DNA of 64,000 nucleotides from Sepiola atlantica (lineage: Eukaryota > Mollusca > Cephalopoda > Sepiida > Sepiolidae). Below the pieces are notes generated by a model. That model did not search any database. It had not been told where the DNA came from and worked only from the letters and a program-made list of their open reading frames with translations. Position 1 is the stretch's first letter, and each line of letters starts with the position of its first letter. Where the stretch lies: the NCBI GenBank assembly GCA_963556195.1, contig OY744522.1, positions 39,705,263 to 39,769,262 of the forward strand, in the 5' to 3' direction. Positions 35,644-49,100 of this stretch are shown here, piece after piece. Made by a program: the position numbers and the translations under genes.

Positions 35644-35647
<4 letters not shown>
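35201..35647. other. No gene; family G traces
   Basis: 'gaggtaatgcctgggaagat' and 'agaacaggtactacacttta' near 35430-35490 match the family G vocabulary seen near 38360-38400. Nothing else. Confidence 0.5.

Positions 35648-35708
<61 letters not shown>
35648..35708. repeat. (TC)n microsatellite
   Basis: Pure TC tract. Confidence 0.97.
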
Positions 35709-35711
<3 letters not shown>

Positions 35712-36640
35712 AACTAGAGTAAATAGTATTACTAGTTGTGATGATATTTCATTTTGTTTATAATGATATATTCTAATCTCTTTATTCTTTCCTTTCTTTA
35801 TTACCTTCGACTAAACACAGAGAGAGAGAGGGAGAGAGAAAGGGGGGAAGGGAGAAAAGGCGAAAGAGAGAGAGAGTCGGAAACGAAAGTGATAGATATC
35901 GTATAAATAAGAGCTAGGGGCAAACAACATACAGTTAGAGAGGAGGTGGGAGTGATAGATAGAAACTAATTAGAACAATTAAAGTCGAAGTTTGTTCTAA
36001 TATAACTCAATCCCAAAACTGATGAATATTTTAGCATGTATTTTATGCGAATTGAATATATAGGAACATAGCCTTAGGGAAACAAACGTTGATTAACTCA
36101 TACTTTTCGTTTATCTATCTACCTATCTGTCTATGCCATTCTGCAAGGGTCTCTACATCTTTCTTTTTTCCTATCCACGTGTCCCTTTTTTTTTTTCTCT
36201 AAATTAACCCAGTCAGCCTTTCTTTCCTTGCCCTGTTGCTTCGCTTGCCCCGCCTCCAACCGCTACAACAATTACCATACCCACCCTCCCTCCCTCCTCA
36301 TCCACTCAATATATCTTTATTCTTTCCCATTTCAGGTTCGCCGTGTGAAGCGATACCCGTCCCTACAAGCGCTAGGCCCTTATACAGCTATCGAGTATCG
36401 CAGAGAGCCGGTCACATGCGCCGACGGGGTTAACACCTACCAATATAAACGTGAGCATATTTGGAGAAAAAAAAAGAAGAGGCAGCCGACTTCAACCTAT
36501 TTTCAATGTGAAAGAGTTCCGAACATACCCCACCCCCCTTCAACAAAAAAGGGGTTTCCTTCCTGATAGCAGTATCATTAGTGAGTGGATAATGGCGCTC
36601 TCAATTGAGATGTAATATTTACATGTCGTCCCAACAAGGT
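35709..36640. other. No gene recognised
   Basis: Purine-rich at 35815-35880. Open frames of up to 112 codons at 36228-36566 show no recognisable domain and partly resemble family G sequence. Confidence 0.45.
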
Positions 36641-36654
36641 CGGTTTGATGTGGA

Positions 36655-36860
36655 TAATGCAGCTACCCCAAAAGGGGGGTGCTCTTGACGAGTACAAAAA
36701 CAGCCATGTTCGAACACGTTGGCATTCCCTGGTGAAGGAGCCTCAGGCGACAGGCAATCAACCTATCCATTCTCCACGAAAGGAAGGTGCAAAACCTGGA
36801 ACGATGGCTTCCCGAGGAAGAATATTTTAATAGTCCGAGCCCGAAGGCTGAGGACCTGCA
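36655..36860 (+). repeat. GC-rich dispersed family G, copy 2
   Basis: 'gagcctcaggcgacaggcaa', then a cctggaacgatgg block and 'ccgaaggctgaggacctgc', in the same order as copy 1. Confidence 0.7.
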
Positions 36861-37134
36861 TTATTATTCAAGACGTTTTTTGTTGTCGCACCCCCAACCC
36901 AACCCCACCCCCTACGGTGTGGGGGGCTTCGCTCTTTTGATAAAGGTTTGTGCACGATAAAGTGTGCGTGTATATTTATAGGGAGGGGGAGGAGGAGATA
37001 TTATCTATTTCGTTGTTAATCCGGACTTCACACACATGGATCGCTCGGGATACGCGTTGTCCGGGGACGTTGAACGGAGCAAAAAAAGGTGAGTGAAAAA
37101 CTTGCGTCTTTTTCTTTTCCTTCTACGTTGAGTT

Positions 37135-37418
<284 letters not shown>

Positions 37419-37600
37419 CGCTAGAAGTTTTCACGCGAGTTATTATCAGTCATTGCGGTGTTCCTTGGAGTCTGAGTGACAAGTCTCACCAAATGTCCAG
37501 CACACTCTACCTCTTTCAATAACCGTTGCAAATTACTTTTCCTTGTTGCAACAGCCGTTTACCATTGATTTCTCGCTAATAACGACTGTCGGCTTTCTAA
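37419..37600 (-). pseudogene. Retroelement family E, 3' end fragment
   Basis: Matches the 50305-50667 copy through 'tggagtctgagtgacaa', 'gttgcaacagccgtttacc' and 'attgatttctcgct'. Directly follows the (ATT)n-(ACT)n array, which is its tail on the minus strand. Confidence 0.7.
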
Positions 37601-37719
37601 TAATAATAATAATAAGAAGAAGAAGAAGAAGAAGAATATTCTTACTCTATTAAGATTACTGGGTATATTTTTGGTAATAGTGGTAGTAGTATTGTGTTAC
37701 TATTGTTGTTGCTATATTG

Positions 37720-37751
<32 letters not shown>

Positions 37752-37847
37752 CTTATAATTGTAATAGGGAAGTTTCATTGTTCTTGTTTTGATTATCATC
37801 ATTGACTTTATTAATAGTAGTAGTAGCATCAGTAACAGCTGTTGATG

Positions 37848-37886
<39 letters not shown>

Positions 37887-37940
37887 TCAAGAATAGTGGT
37901 AATAGTTAAAGTAGTAGTAGTAGTAGTAGTAGTATAGTGA
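37601..37940. repeat. (AAT)/(AAG)/(AGT)n trinucleotide cluster
   Basis: Short AAT and AAG runs, then AGT arrays at about 37719-37752, 37851-37887 and 37910-37934. Confidence 0.9.
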
Positions 37941-37991
37941 AAGTTTCAATTGTTCTTTTATGGCTATTATTACTATCATAATGACTTGGAA

Positions 37992-38396
37992 AAAGTGTAG
38001 TATCTGTGCTGATACTACGCTTCATCTTTTCTGGCCTCGGTCAGTGAAGGAGAAATCCTTCTAGACTGAGGCAAGTTAAATTTTTGTCCCAATCGAGAAT
38101 GCCCCTTCTTCGGGAACTGGGTTTTCCTCACATTAAAACCCGACCTTGTGTCTAATTCTGCCTTCGTGGGGAGGCAAGTAAAAGGGACTTGAGAACGACG
38201 AAGAATTAAAATGCTACATTTTTCGAACAAATGAATGAAGGGTCCCTAGTGTTTAATGCGTGGGGATATCCAGCTCCCCAAAAAGAGGCTCTCTGGATTG
38301 GGGCAAAAATAAAAATTTCCTCAATCTAGAAGGATTTCTCCCTCACTGACCGAAGACAGAAAAGATGAAGTGTGGTATCAGAACAGATACTACACT
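37992..38396. repeat. Inverted repeat, about 100-bp arms
   Basis: Left 37992-38091 mirrors right 38297-38396: 'aagtgtagtatctgt', 'gcttcatcttttctg', 'cggtcagtgaagg' and 'gaaatccttctaga'. The centre is about 200 bp without coding signal. Confidence 0.9.
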
Positions 38397-38429
38397 TTGC
38401 TCCTTTTATCTCATCTTCAGGAGGTTAGA

Positions 38430-38640
38430 CACACGGTCAGGTGACCTTTCGAAAAGCTAACACACTAAGAGACGTGCAATCTGGCATACTAAAAATGCCT
38501 GAGCAGCCCCATCGGCATTTTCCGGTAGGAGCACCTCACGTGATTAGCAATAAACAAACCCCTTCTGAAAGAGAGAAGTTAAGGCCTGGGAGGACTGAAC
38601 AGAACCCGACCTCAATCCGACAGAAACAAATCCACTGAAA
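38430..38640 (+). repeat. GC-rich dispersed family G, copy 3
   Basis: 'aaaaatgcctgagcagcccc', 'catcggcattttccggtagg', 'agcacctcac', 'gcaataaac', 'aaggcctgggagga' and 'ctgaacagaacc'. Confidence 0.75.
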
Positions 38641-38822
38641 AGGCCAAAGATTTGAAAATAGATCGACAAACTTTTTTGTCACAATAAAAAGTGTTTTCCT
38701 TTAAACAAAGGATATTTCCCTTGGATGTGATAATTCCAGCCACCAGCTATTCCTGATATTATATACCGAATTGCCTCCCTTAGTGTTAGGCACAATTTAT
38801 AGATAGATTGAATCAGACACGT

Positions 38823-38823
38823 G

Positions 38824-38889
<66 letters not shown>

Positions 38890-38890
38890 T
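38823..38890. repeat. (AGT)n microsatellite
   Basis: About 22 AGT units, contiguous with the family E fragment that follows. Confidence 0.97.
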
Positions 38891-39050
38891 TTACTCACTT
38901 GGAGTTCTCACATAGGTCATCATCAATGATTGCTTACTGACATTCCCTGGAGTCAGTGACAGCAAGTCTCGCCATATTTCCAGTACTCTCCACAAATGAG
39001 TTTGCGTTATCGCAACAGCCGCTTACCATTGGTTTCTATGTTGTGATACT
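38891..39050 (-). pseudogene. Retroelement family E, 3' end fragment
   Basis: 'tactcacttggagttctcac', 'ttccctggagtcagtgac' and 'gcaacagccgcttaccattg' match the other family E copies. On the minus strand the tail is (ACT)n. Confidence 0.7.
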
Positions 39051-39185
39051 GAGGGGGGGGGAGAGGTAATACAACGTCGAAAATAAAACTCATTTTTACT
39101 CTTTTGAAGGAGACAGTTTTTCAAAAGCCAATTGTTGCGAACTTTTTCACATGTAGAATTATTTGCTTTACATGCAATTCGATAT

Positions 39186-39500
39186 TCCTCCTCCTCTTCT
39201 TCTTCTTCTTCTTCTTCTTTTCTTCTTTTTTTCTTCTTCCTCTTCCCCTTGTTCTCTTCATGCTTCTTTCTTCTTCCTTTCTTCTTCTTCTTATTCATGT
39301 CTTTCTTCTTCTCTTTTTATTCTTTTCCTCTTCTTCTACGCTTCTCCGTCTCCTCTTACTTCTTTTTTCCTTCTTTCTTTTTTCTTCCCCCCTCCCCTCT
39401 TTCTTCTATTCGTCTTTTTCTTCTCTTTTTCCTCTTCTACTCTTCGTTTTTCTTCTCCCCTTTAGTTTCTTCTTCTTCTTCTTCTCCTTCTTCTTCCTTA
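39186..39500. repeat. (CTT)n-rich pyrimidine tract
   Basis: Imperfect TTC/CTT low-complexity sequence. Overlapping Phe/Leu/Ser-rich frames are artefacts. Confidence 0.93.
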
Positions 39501-39599
39501 ACTTTGTTATTGTTTCGCTCGCAGGGTTTATCTTATAGTACCAGGGGTGTCATAGGGTAGATACTATTTTACTGGCAACCCCTTCTTTGTGTCATGTAG

Positions 39600-39910
39600 G
39601 ATCTGCCGAGTATTGATTTACTCCTCTCCGGGAGTTAGGCACAAGGCCAGTTTTTATCTTACCCCCACAAGTAAGATGTGACCCAAGGTCGGGTCGGGAA
39701 AGTGGGGTTTAAAAATTGCCTGGGCAGCCACGTCGGCATTCCCGGTAGGGGCGCCTCAGGCAGTAAGCAATAAACTTACTCCTCCCCAATCCCCAAAGAG
39801 GGGAGGCGAAGCCTGGGAGGGTGGACCTCCTAGAACTGCACAGGACAGACCCTTAGACCGGCGTAAATCAAGCCCCGAAGGCCAAGACAATAGCCAAAAG
39901 GCCATTGTTT
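39600..39910 (+). repeat. GC-rich dispersed family G, copy 4
   Basis: 'attgcctgggcagccacgtc', 'ggcattcccggtaggggcgc', 'ctcaggcagtaagcaataaa', 'gaagcctgggagggtgga' and 'agccccgaaggcca'. The clearest copy of this family. Confidence 0.78.
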
Positions 39911-40708
39911 GTACAAGTTTACGTTGATGTTGACTAGGATCCCCTTGATTCGTCATTTTCTTTGCGGCTCCGGTGACGGTGGGTCTGACCACAGCCTCTA
40001 ACGAAGGGGTAAGGGTAACCAAATCCACCTCCACCTCTACCTCCATCTCCTATTGATTTCAATTTCTTTTATTGTTTTCACTTTTTGCTTAATTTTATTA
40101 TCACGAGTTGAAGTACTCGGCTCAACTGGAAAAAATAATTTTTACAATAAATAAAAAACAATTGAAAATCACTCTTTTTATCAATAAAGGTTTATGAGAA
40201 TAGAAACAAGTATATATTACTTATCACTAAACTAGCAGGGGCACTCGGCGTTGTTCGGGAATGAAAGTGTCTGTTTTATATTAGATTACCTGTATTTATC
40301 AGGCGTTGGCCTGGATGTTGTGGAGTGGTTATAGATTTTAACTTTTATTTGTTTGCGCATAAGGTAGACAACACCTATTATATTCTTCAATCTAAAATAT
40401 GAGTTATTCCCCTTGCGCACTTTTATTTTTTGTGCTTATTTAAAATGTTTCATATAATGTCGTCTGGTCGAACTAAGTATCTTTTAATAAATTGTAGTGG
40501 AGTATGTTATTATTTTGTCAATAACACGGTACAAAATAACAAATGGAAATTGGCTAGAAGCAAAGTTTGATTTGGGTCTTACTTTGAAAATTCGACACGA
40601 TAACTTTATATGTTAAAAGCCGAAAGCGACATATGTATATGAATGTGCTATTCTATAGTAAAGTCAAATTTTCCCCTATTTCATTGACCGAAATAGCTTT
40701 CGAGATAA

Positions 40709-40711
<3 letters not shown>
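39911..40711. other. No gene; possible Helitron-type end near 40226-40262
   Basis: The minus strand at 40226-40262 reads TTCCCGAACAACGCCGAG, then a short stretch and CTAGT. Hairpin-then-CTAG followed by T is the form of a Helitron 3' end, but this hairpin is weak and the opposite end is not identified. Confidence 0.3.

Positions 40712-40781
<70 letters not shown>
40712..40781. repeat. (AT)n microsatellite
   Basis: Pure TA tract. Confidence 0.97.
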
Positions 40782-40784
<3 letters not shown>

Positions 40785-41510
40785 CTTATATACAAAATAT
40801 TGGTCCGTGTTCTTGAAAAGATTTTTTTCCAATCGATTTCATCAAATTTAATATTTAATTCTGGTCGATATTTTACTTTTTTATGAATCATGAATAGACA
40901 AAGGTGGAGGAGTACTTACCCCCACAGTCACATTTACTAAGCCTATCACTCATAACATCGGGAAGAAATTTACCAAGATAACGTTTTTCCATGTACACCG
41001 TTTCTTTGGCTATTGATTTCCCTCTCCTCAAACCTACATTCAACTATAGAGAGAGGAAAAGAAAAAAGGGTAAGGTTGATGTATTTATCGGGTCAGGCCT
41101 AGTAGAAATCATTTGCCTACCTCGTCTATTAGTATTGATACATTAGAAACAACTAGATTAATCAAATATTTAGTCAGCCAGCGCGGGATTTCAAGAATTT
41201 CTTCAGCGGGAAATCAATAGACAGTATGTATCAGTAATCAAACACATTTAAGTTAAACACGGAATTAAGTACATTCAGATAGTACACATTAGAATTTAGA
41301 GAAAATAGTATGTGAGTGGCCAAAAGAGTAAGGAAAAACATTTAAAAATATAAAAATAAATTAAAAAGTGCTTATCTTTTCGTCGGTTGCATTGGGAAAT
41401 ATCGGGTCAGGCCTGGCGCGCCTACCCTGTTGACTGTTGTCTTTTACGCGACGTCAACCGTCGTTGGATCAATTCATGCTGGAACCGTACGTGTTTGGAA
41501 TAAGATTGAT
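40782..41510. other. No feature recognised
   Basis: 'tatcgggtcaggcct' occurs at about 41087 and again near 41400; otherwise nothing. Confidence 0.5.
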
Positions 41511-41852
41511 TTGTAGATGAATTTGTTTTGTATATTTAGTATTGGTAAACTATTTGGTAAACTATTTGGTAAACATTGGTAAACTATTTGGTAAACATTG
41601 AAAGATAGATTTGTGTTGTATATTTGGTATTGGTAAACTATTTGGTAAACTATTTGGTAAACATTGGTAAACTATTTGGTAAACATTGAAAGATAGATTT
41701 GTTTTGTATATTTGGTATTGGTAAACTATTTGGTAAACTATTTGGTAAACATTGAAAGATAGATTTGTTTTGTATATTTGGTATTGGTAAACTATTTGGT
41801 AAACATTGGTAAACTATTTTGTAAGCATTGGTAAACTATTTGGTAGACAAAT
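41511..41852 (+). repeat. Minisatellite of TTGGTAAAC units
   Basis: Nested tandem repeat: 'ctatttggtaaac' and 'attggtaaac' units are grouped into larger blocks, each preceded by 'gaaagatagatttgtttt'. Units differ in number per block, which suggests slippage. Confidence 0.95.
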
Positions 41853-41892
41853 AGTCTGTAAACGATTGTTCCTATTTAACCTATAAATGTGG

Positions 41893-42028
41893 CCCCGACA
41901 GGTACTACCACTCCACTAAAATGACGGTAACAGACTGGTCCTCGTTAGATCACCGAAGTTCAGCGCCATTGAGCCTGATGAGTACCAGACGGGTGACCAT
42001 TTTGGAATACCAGATGCTGCATGTAGGG
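41893..42028 (+). rRNA. 5S rRNA-like sequence, probable pseudogene
   Basis: GATCACCGAAGTTCAGC, GCCTGATGAGTAC, GGGTGACC and TTGGAATACCAGATGCTG follow one another with spacing equal to animal 5S rRNA. They correspond to its A box, intermediate element and C box, the internal promoter of RNA polymerase III. CCCC-ACA at 41893-41900 can pair with TGT-GGGG at 42021-42028 like helix I. The 5' third is about 16 nt too long and diverged, so the total is 136 nt against the usual 120. 'ctataaat' lies just upstream. It could be a decayed 5S gene or the head of a 5S-derived SINE. A 'gcaaaaa(c/t)t' run follows at about 42045-42080. Confidence 0.75.
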
Positions 42029-42695
42029 GAGGGTGATACCTCCCTGCAAAAATTGCAAAAATTGCAAAAACTGCAAAAACTAACATCGGTAAAAAATCTC
42101 GCCTAAACGGGATACGCATGCGACTGGCTTGTGAATTTGATATTCCCTAGAAATCTGACTAAACCCGACCACGGTGCGTATGGCACCAGTTCAAGACAGG
42201 ATTACCACTTCGGGTCAAAGTGGTAGTAACTAAGAGATATTCCACAGTCTCCAAAGCTCCCAAATTAAGGGCCTCACTACTTGATGAAGTTTTGTGCTAT
42301 ACTAAGGACGGTTGGAGGGCTTGAGTAGTTTATAGGTTTGGGTAATAGGGTAGGCAGAAAAAAGGGGTGGGGAATTATGGATAACAGGGTGGTGGGGTCA
42401 ATTAGGTGCAAACACCTTGCCCAAGGATGTTTGTGGCAGTATAATACCGGTTCTGAGACGGACACAATGGTATTACCGAGCACCAGGGATAAAATCTGGG
42501 ACGATGAAAATCAGACATTTTCAGTGTAAATTTATAACAACTTAAGTAAATAAAACCGGCCGTGACTGTCAACCGTTTTCGACACTATTTTTATACCAGC
42601 CAGGGTAATCCTTGGCACATTCTGATTTTAAAGTTTGAATCGATGGGGGGGGAGGAGCATAACACTTTTGTTCGGTGCGATCCTATGAGGCAATC
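42029..42695. other. No gene seen
   Basis: Contains the 'aaaaattgcaaaaactgc' run after the 5S-like sequence; the rest is unassigned and could be the body of a 5S-derived SINE. Confidence 0.4.
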
Positions 42696-42699
42696 ATCG

Positions 42700-43258
42700 T
42701 AGACATTGGTTGGTTTATTTCATGTCGCCAGACGCACCCTTGCTGAGGAATGTCGATGGGTCCTATCCCAGCTACTTTTGTAGTCTTTCGGAAAAGATGG
42801 GGCGAAGCTCTTTTTGTGTAAATTCCGCCTGACGCTAGACACACGAAGTGGCAGATAAACGAGTTATTGCTGTGAATGTTATACAAGGAGTAAGCAGAGA
42901 TTGGAGCTCAGTCGAGCACCTTCCATGGAAATGACGATAGAGAGAGAGACAGACAGAGAAAAGAAAGAGAGAGAGAGAGAGACTGTAAAGAACAGAAGAG
43001 ATCTTCCCCACTAGATTTCGGAGTCGATTTTGAACTGTGTCTTGGCCACGAAGAGTGCTCTAAGCAGCGCCCCCTCCCCCGATGTGTCAGCAATACTACA
43101 TCCTAGAACGTATCTGACTCTTATATAGGAAAAGGATGGTATTAGGAGTCAGGTACTTTCTGGAGCGATACTATGATAAAACCATTTTTTCCAGCAGTTT
43201 CAGCAACAGATTCGATGTAAGTCTTCCATTTTCGATCTGTAGTGAAAGTCAACCCATA
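42700..43258 (-). pseudogene. LINE A copy, C-terminal fragment
   Basis: Minus strand blocks in family order: 'ggaagacttacatcgaatct' (WKTYIES), 'gtatcgctccagaaagtacc', the C-terminal HxxR block near 43080, 'gtgctcgactgagctccaat', 'cattcacagcaataactcg' and 'ggcggaatttacac'. A (GA)n-rich insertion lies at about 42940-42985. No open frame longer than about 65 codons. Confidence 0.75.
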
Positions 43259-43260
43259 AT

Positions 43261-43486
43261 AGGAAAACTGATCGAGTAGAACTTTAATTAAAAGCAAAAT
43301 CCATATTTTGGAAACAGTCAATCGACATTTTCAAAGGTCGCCATCTTAAGCTAACGTGAGACATAATCAGGGGAGGTAAACGCGTTTGTCATAATTGTCA
43401 AGATGGCTACCTTTGACCATGTCGATTGACTACTCCCGATAAATGGATGTTGCTTTTAATTAAAGTTCTACTGGATAATTTTTCCT
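43261..43486. repeat. 226-bp hairpin MITE-like element
   Basis: Long inverted repeats: 'agtagaactttaattaaaag' and 'cagtcaatcgacat', 'aaaggtcgccatctt' on the left are mirrored on the right, with outer AGGAAAA/TTTTCCT. Loop about 40 bp. It abuts the end of the LINE A copy. Confidence 0.85.
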
Positions 43487-45290
43487 ACTTTTTGGTGAGG
43501 ATACTTATTTATATCTGCTGCGTAAGTATATAATACTGTTTTTTTTTGTGTGGTATTGATAATTTAATACGGACGCTTCTATGTACAAGCACCAAAAACC
43601 TTTTACCATATAGTACTTATATATTACGAAAAAAGCCTCTAAATTCCGTGTTAATAAAATCAGCATAACTCAAAGAAAAATTCATTTCTCAGATTAACAT
43701 TATCATTTCATAAACCGTTGTCAATTTAATATTTGCAAAAATATTTTTTTTAAATCTTGAAAACAAAACAAAAAATTGAAAAAATTGAGATACTTGTCCA
43801 TTACGAAAAAATAATTTAAAAAGTGGGCTAATTTTTACTAACGATTAACTTCAAATTCAGTGTTATAATAATCAGATGGGAGTTGCACCGCCACACAACG
43901 TAATCAAAATTTGTTTTTCAGAGATTCAACTATCCCATCAGTTTCACTAATCACTATCAATAGATAGATCATCATTAGGAAGAATAAAATGTAATTTTGT
44001 ATTTTTTCGTAATTCTTTGATTAATAAAAAATAATTTTCTTCCAAATTTGAATTCTATTTAATTATTAATAAATGATTGTTTTAGCTCTTGTTTTTTTTT
44101 TCAATGAATTATGCAATTATCAGCGTAATTGTTGAATTTTATTTACTTTTTCACACCTAGAATGCGTTTTATGTTTTAATTAAAAAGAATTAATTTAAAT
44201 TATCGTTACGACGCATTTAAGAATAATACTAGTAATGTAATTGCTAAAGTTTGTTATCATCATGTAAACAAAAAAGAAAATGATAAAATTAATTCATTAG
44301 GTAGTTTGTTCCGAAAAAAAGAATTTGAACATAATTTTACAAAAGTTTTATTTCAAATTTTACGGAAAACATTGAAGGATATATCAACAGACAGTAGTTA
44401 TCCATAATTTCAGAGTATTACCGAATTTAAAACTAATACCAAGTTACATGTGATCTTTTTAAATAAAAATAAATAAAATCTTAATTGTGTACATTCAAAA
44501 ATATCTTAATTAAATAAGCATTTCCATTTTTATTACAACAAAATCGGGGCACTTAAATTAATCAACTTTTTTATAACCTTCAAAAGTAAAGAAATTAAAG
44601 TATAATAATTTTTTAATTTCTATAAACTATTACAAAACCATATCTTCTATATAAAATTTAAAATAATAGAACGAAATAGTATTGCAATTATTGTCTTCCA
44701 TATTTTTCTGAATGTCGGTAGCCAGTTTTTTTACACTTAACCGAAGACTGATTTTAACTTAACTCTTACTTTTTTGATAATTATGCAATTTTTAGTAAAA
44801 AGTAGATACATTTTTAATTCAGTATCTTAATACTTTAATTTACTAATTATCTTTGAAATAGTTCCAGAAAACTGATATTTACCTTTCAAGAAATTTCAAA
44901 TGTTTACTGAACTTTTGTTTTTGTAGCCGCCGTGATAACGTTTTTCATTCTAAAATATTTTTTTTCAGACGTAAAAAAACATTCTTTTTACTCTTTAGAG
45001 ATTAACTTTAGGCTTTTATCTTTCAAACACAATCAACATTTAAACGGGGACGAATATCAAATTTTATGATAAGTCCCTTTTAATAACAATAGTCCATATA
45101 AGCCACGCCCACTTTTTCAAATTCCTAGCAAAGATACTACACTGCTGTTACACCCCATACTAATTCCACAAAATTAACACTTATCTAGCCCATTAATTTA
45201 ATTACGTAAGCTGTTTTGTTTTGATTGATGTGAAAAGTCCTTTAACTACACTATAATAAAGAGCAGCAACATTTTTCTTTTACCCTAGTA
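43487..45290. other. AT-rich, no feature seen
   Basis: The longest stretch without a repeat or gene signal in the window (1.8 kb, strongly AT-rich). Confidence 0.55.
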
Positions 45291-45298
45291 CCCATCCC

Positions 45299-45331
45299 CT
45301 GAAGATGGCTCCGGGAGGAACCGAATGTACA
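45299..45331 (+). other. Degenerate hammerhead-like motif
   Basis: CTGAAGA (45299-45305), an extra T, GGCTCC/GGAACC stem with one mismatch and a GGGA loop, then GAA, followed by the self-complementary hexamer TGTACA. It has the same layout as 592-645, but T replaces the A after GAA and no stem I is visible. Probably a dead remnant or chance. Confidence 0.3.
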
Positions 45332-47129
45332 AAACGAGTACGGCAAATTCATCTGCCAGTTCTAGCCTGAAACTCAAAAATTAATCAAGCATCTAGAAAG
45401 AATCAAGGAAAAAATTATGCAAACGCAAGTCATCTGTAATATTTAACGAAATAAATATATCTATATCCGTTAAACGAAAATCTGTCTTACGAATAAAGGA
45501 ATGGAGAACGGAAATAGCAAATCACACAACCCCCCCTTTGACTCTATTTCTATAATGAGACGTTTATTTTCTTTTATTTCATTTCCGCTTTCTATACCGA
45601 TTTATGCGTTTTTCTTTCTTGTTTCTTTTTAAACTTTCCAGATTGAGACGTACTCTTTTTTATTTATGTTTTTTTTTTCTTAATTATCTTTTTATCTCGC
45701 GTTTTTGTGGGGTTTTGTTTTTCAATTCGCGATAGTTCGGTCTGATTATCCTATTGAAATACATTTTACCAAAATATTACGAAGACTTACATTGGAGATC
45801 CTGAAGACAGTATCGGATAACGGGTAACTTTGTTTGCCGGTAGTACAGCGACGTCAAAATACAGGACACCATATTTCGATTTCTTGCGGAACGAGTAGGG
45901 TTTTTTTTTCTTAAGGTTTTCAGAAATTATATCAATATATTATATATGAAAAATTAAATTACTGACGTTATTCTATGATTGTCTCCCCTTTAAATAAAAA
46001 GAGTCAACAATTGATGTTTGTTTTTCTTTAGGTCATCAGAAACGATAATAATATATGAAAAATAGAATTACAGGTGCAATTCTCTGATTTTATATAAATT
46101 TAGTGCAAACACTGGCGAAGCATAATTTCTTTTTTGTCATTTTGGGCGAAAGTAATTAATATTCCGTCATTATTATTGACATAATATATATTAATCTAGA
46201 TATTATGAAATATATGTACAAAATTGTGCAATGGAAATAATCGCAAACGAAGCGGAAGTCAATTTCTGCGCATGAGCGTCTTGGTTTTCCTTTTCTTTTT
46301 TTTCTCTAAAAGAGAGAAAGGGGAAAGAAACATTCTCTTTTGTTCTTTCTTTCTTTCTCCTTACTTTCATTTTTATGTGCGTCCAAGCATATCTAAAAGA
46401 GGGGTTGTCTGTCTGTCTGTCCCGCTTTAGTTTCAAATAACATTTTCGTCGGTCTGTTATGCTTAAGTTTGCGATAGAGTTTTCATATGCGTCCATTCAT
46501 CTCCGTAAGGGGTTATGTCAGTCCACCCAGTTATCTGTCACGCTTACGTTTGAAATGGCAATTTCATCTAAATGTGGACGTAGCTCTGTATTCCTTTTAA
46601 TATTTTTGTTTGTTTTAATTGCTCAGCTGGGTGGGTGCATTTGTAAGAACGGAGCAGTCATTTTCCGAACCTGACTATATAAGAGATTCGCATGAGCGTG
46701 ACAGATGTCGAATTTCGGTGAAGGGGGGTGGGGGAAAAATGATTTGGATTAATGAACAGACTTCAAGCAAAACTCAGCAGATCTACCGGCAAAAAGAGAA
46801 ATGATTTTTTTGTTGTTGTTTTTAAAAGAGTTTGTGAGGGTGGGGAATAGAATGAAAGAGGGCTAGCGGAGGCGGGGGGTAGCAATGTGGGTAGGATGGG
46901 GCCGATGCAATACGATTGGGTGGAAGCTTATTTGAGCGTAAAATGAATTATGATATTTTGTTCTTGCTACCGTCATTATTAGAGGAAAGGGGAAGACACG
47001 AATCAGATGTACGTGAATGCATGGCCGAGTTCGTTAACGTCATATATGTGCTTTGTTCTTAAAGGAATTGCATGATAATACTTTTACTCTCTCCCACACA
47101 CATACATATACATAGAGTTTGAATTACCT
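45332..47129. other. No gene recognised
   Basis: Two loosely similar 100-bp blocks near 46380-46570 ('gcgtccaagcatatct', 'gcgtccattcatctc') suggest an old tandem duplication. Nothing else supported. Confidence 0.45.
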
Positions 47130-47600
47130 ACTAGACACCATCCTCGAGTGTCTTCGGTCTCTTTGTGCAAGGGTTTGTCAGGACAACCTAACATGAGGAT
47201 ACTTCATCCTACAAGTAAACCCTGACCAAATATTCAAAATAACATAGTTTTCGAAGCCGAATAAGATCCCCTAGATACGGCTAAACACTAGCTCATACGA
47301 GGAATGGTGCACCTTCTCCAAGTGATGTTATTTCAAGTAACAACACTTAGCTGGATACTCCACCAGACAAGGTGAACTATTGTTCTGGAATCCGGTAAGA
47401 CTACGAGAGTGCAAGAAAAATATAGTTAACTGGTCAATTAAGAAGAGGAAAATTAATGTTCTGAACTTCTTTACTAAATCAACATTTGAGAGGTAAAGGA
47501 GAACTTTAATGGAATATTCGAATATCTATGTATCTCATATAGAGATCAAGTGTTAGCCCTAGAAAGTTACCACGTGAAGAAATGCTGTCTACAGTGTTCG
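47130..47600 (+). repeat. Dispersed repeat FB2, single copy
   Basis: 'tcgagtgtcttcggtctct', 'ttgtcaggacaacct', 'tgaggatact', 'ctggaatccggtaagac' and 'catatagagatcaagtgtta' are shared with 54725-55140 in the same orientation. Followed, like that copy, by an (AT)n tract. Confidence 0.9.
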
Positions 47601-47621
47601 ACGAACGATATTAGAACATGC

Positions 47622-48879
<1,258 letters not shown>

Positions 48880-49100
48880 TAATTATTAAACATCAACTTA
48901 TAAATATTCCCCAAATTTCAATTTCTTTGGGGTATTTTTAAAAAGCTTTAGGAGCATAATATCGCACTACCTCTCATTTTAAAATTTAAATATTTCAGAT
49001 TTGCATTAAAATTGATCCATAGATATTTGGCGCTAATTATGTAAGGTTCCCTAAATTTTAATTTCTTCTTAAAGCCCCTTAAGCTTAGGAGCGTAGAAAG
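48880..49100 (-). repeat. Dispersed repeat, copy 2 of 2
   Basis: Reverse complement of the repeat at 26105-26335 ('attaaacatcaa', 'ttccccaaat', 'atttcagatttgcattaaa', 'agccccttaagctta'). Confidence 0.8.

Noticed and set aside
36228..36566. 112-codon frame as a host exon
   Set aside because: No domain recognised, proline-rich composition from C-rich DNA, and it lies among family G repeats.
39104..39560. Three overlapping frames of 100-144 codons
   Set aside because: All three phases of a pyrimidine tract are open at once, which is a composition effect.
41893..42028. Functional 5S rRNA gene
   Set aside because: The 5' third is diverged and about 16 nt too long, and no second 5S unit is present in the window.
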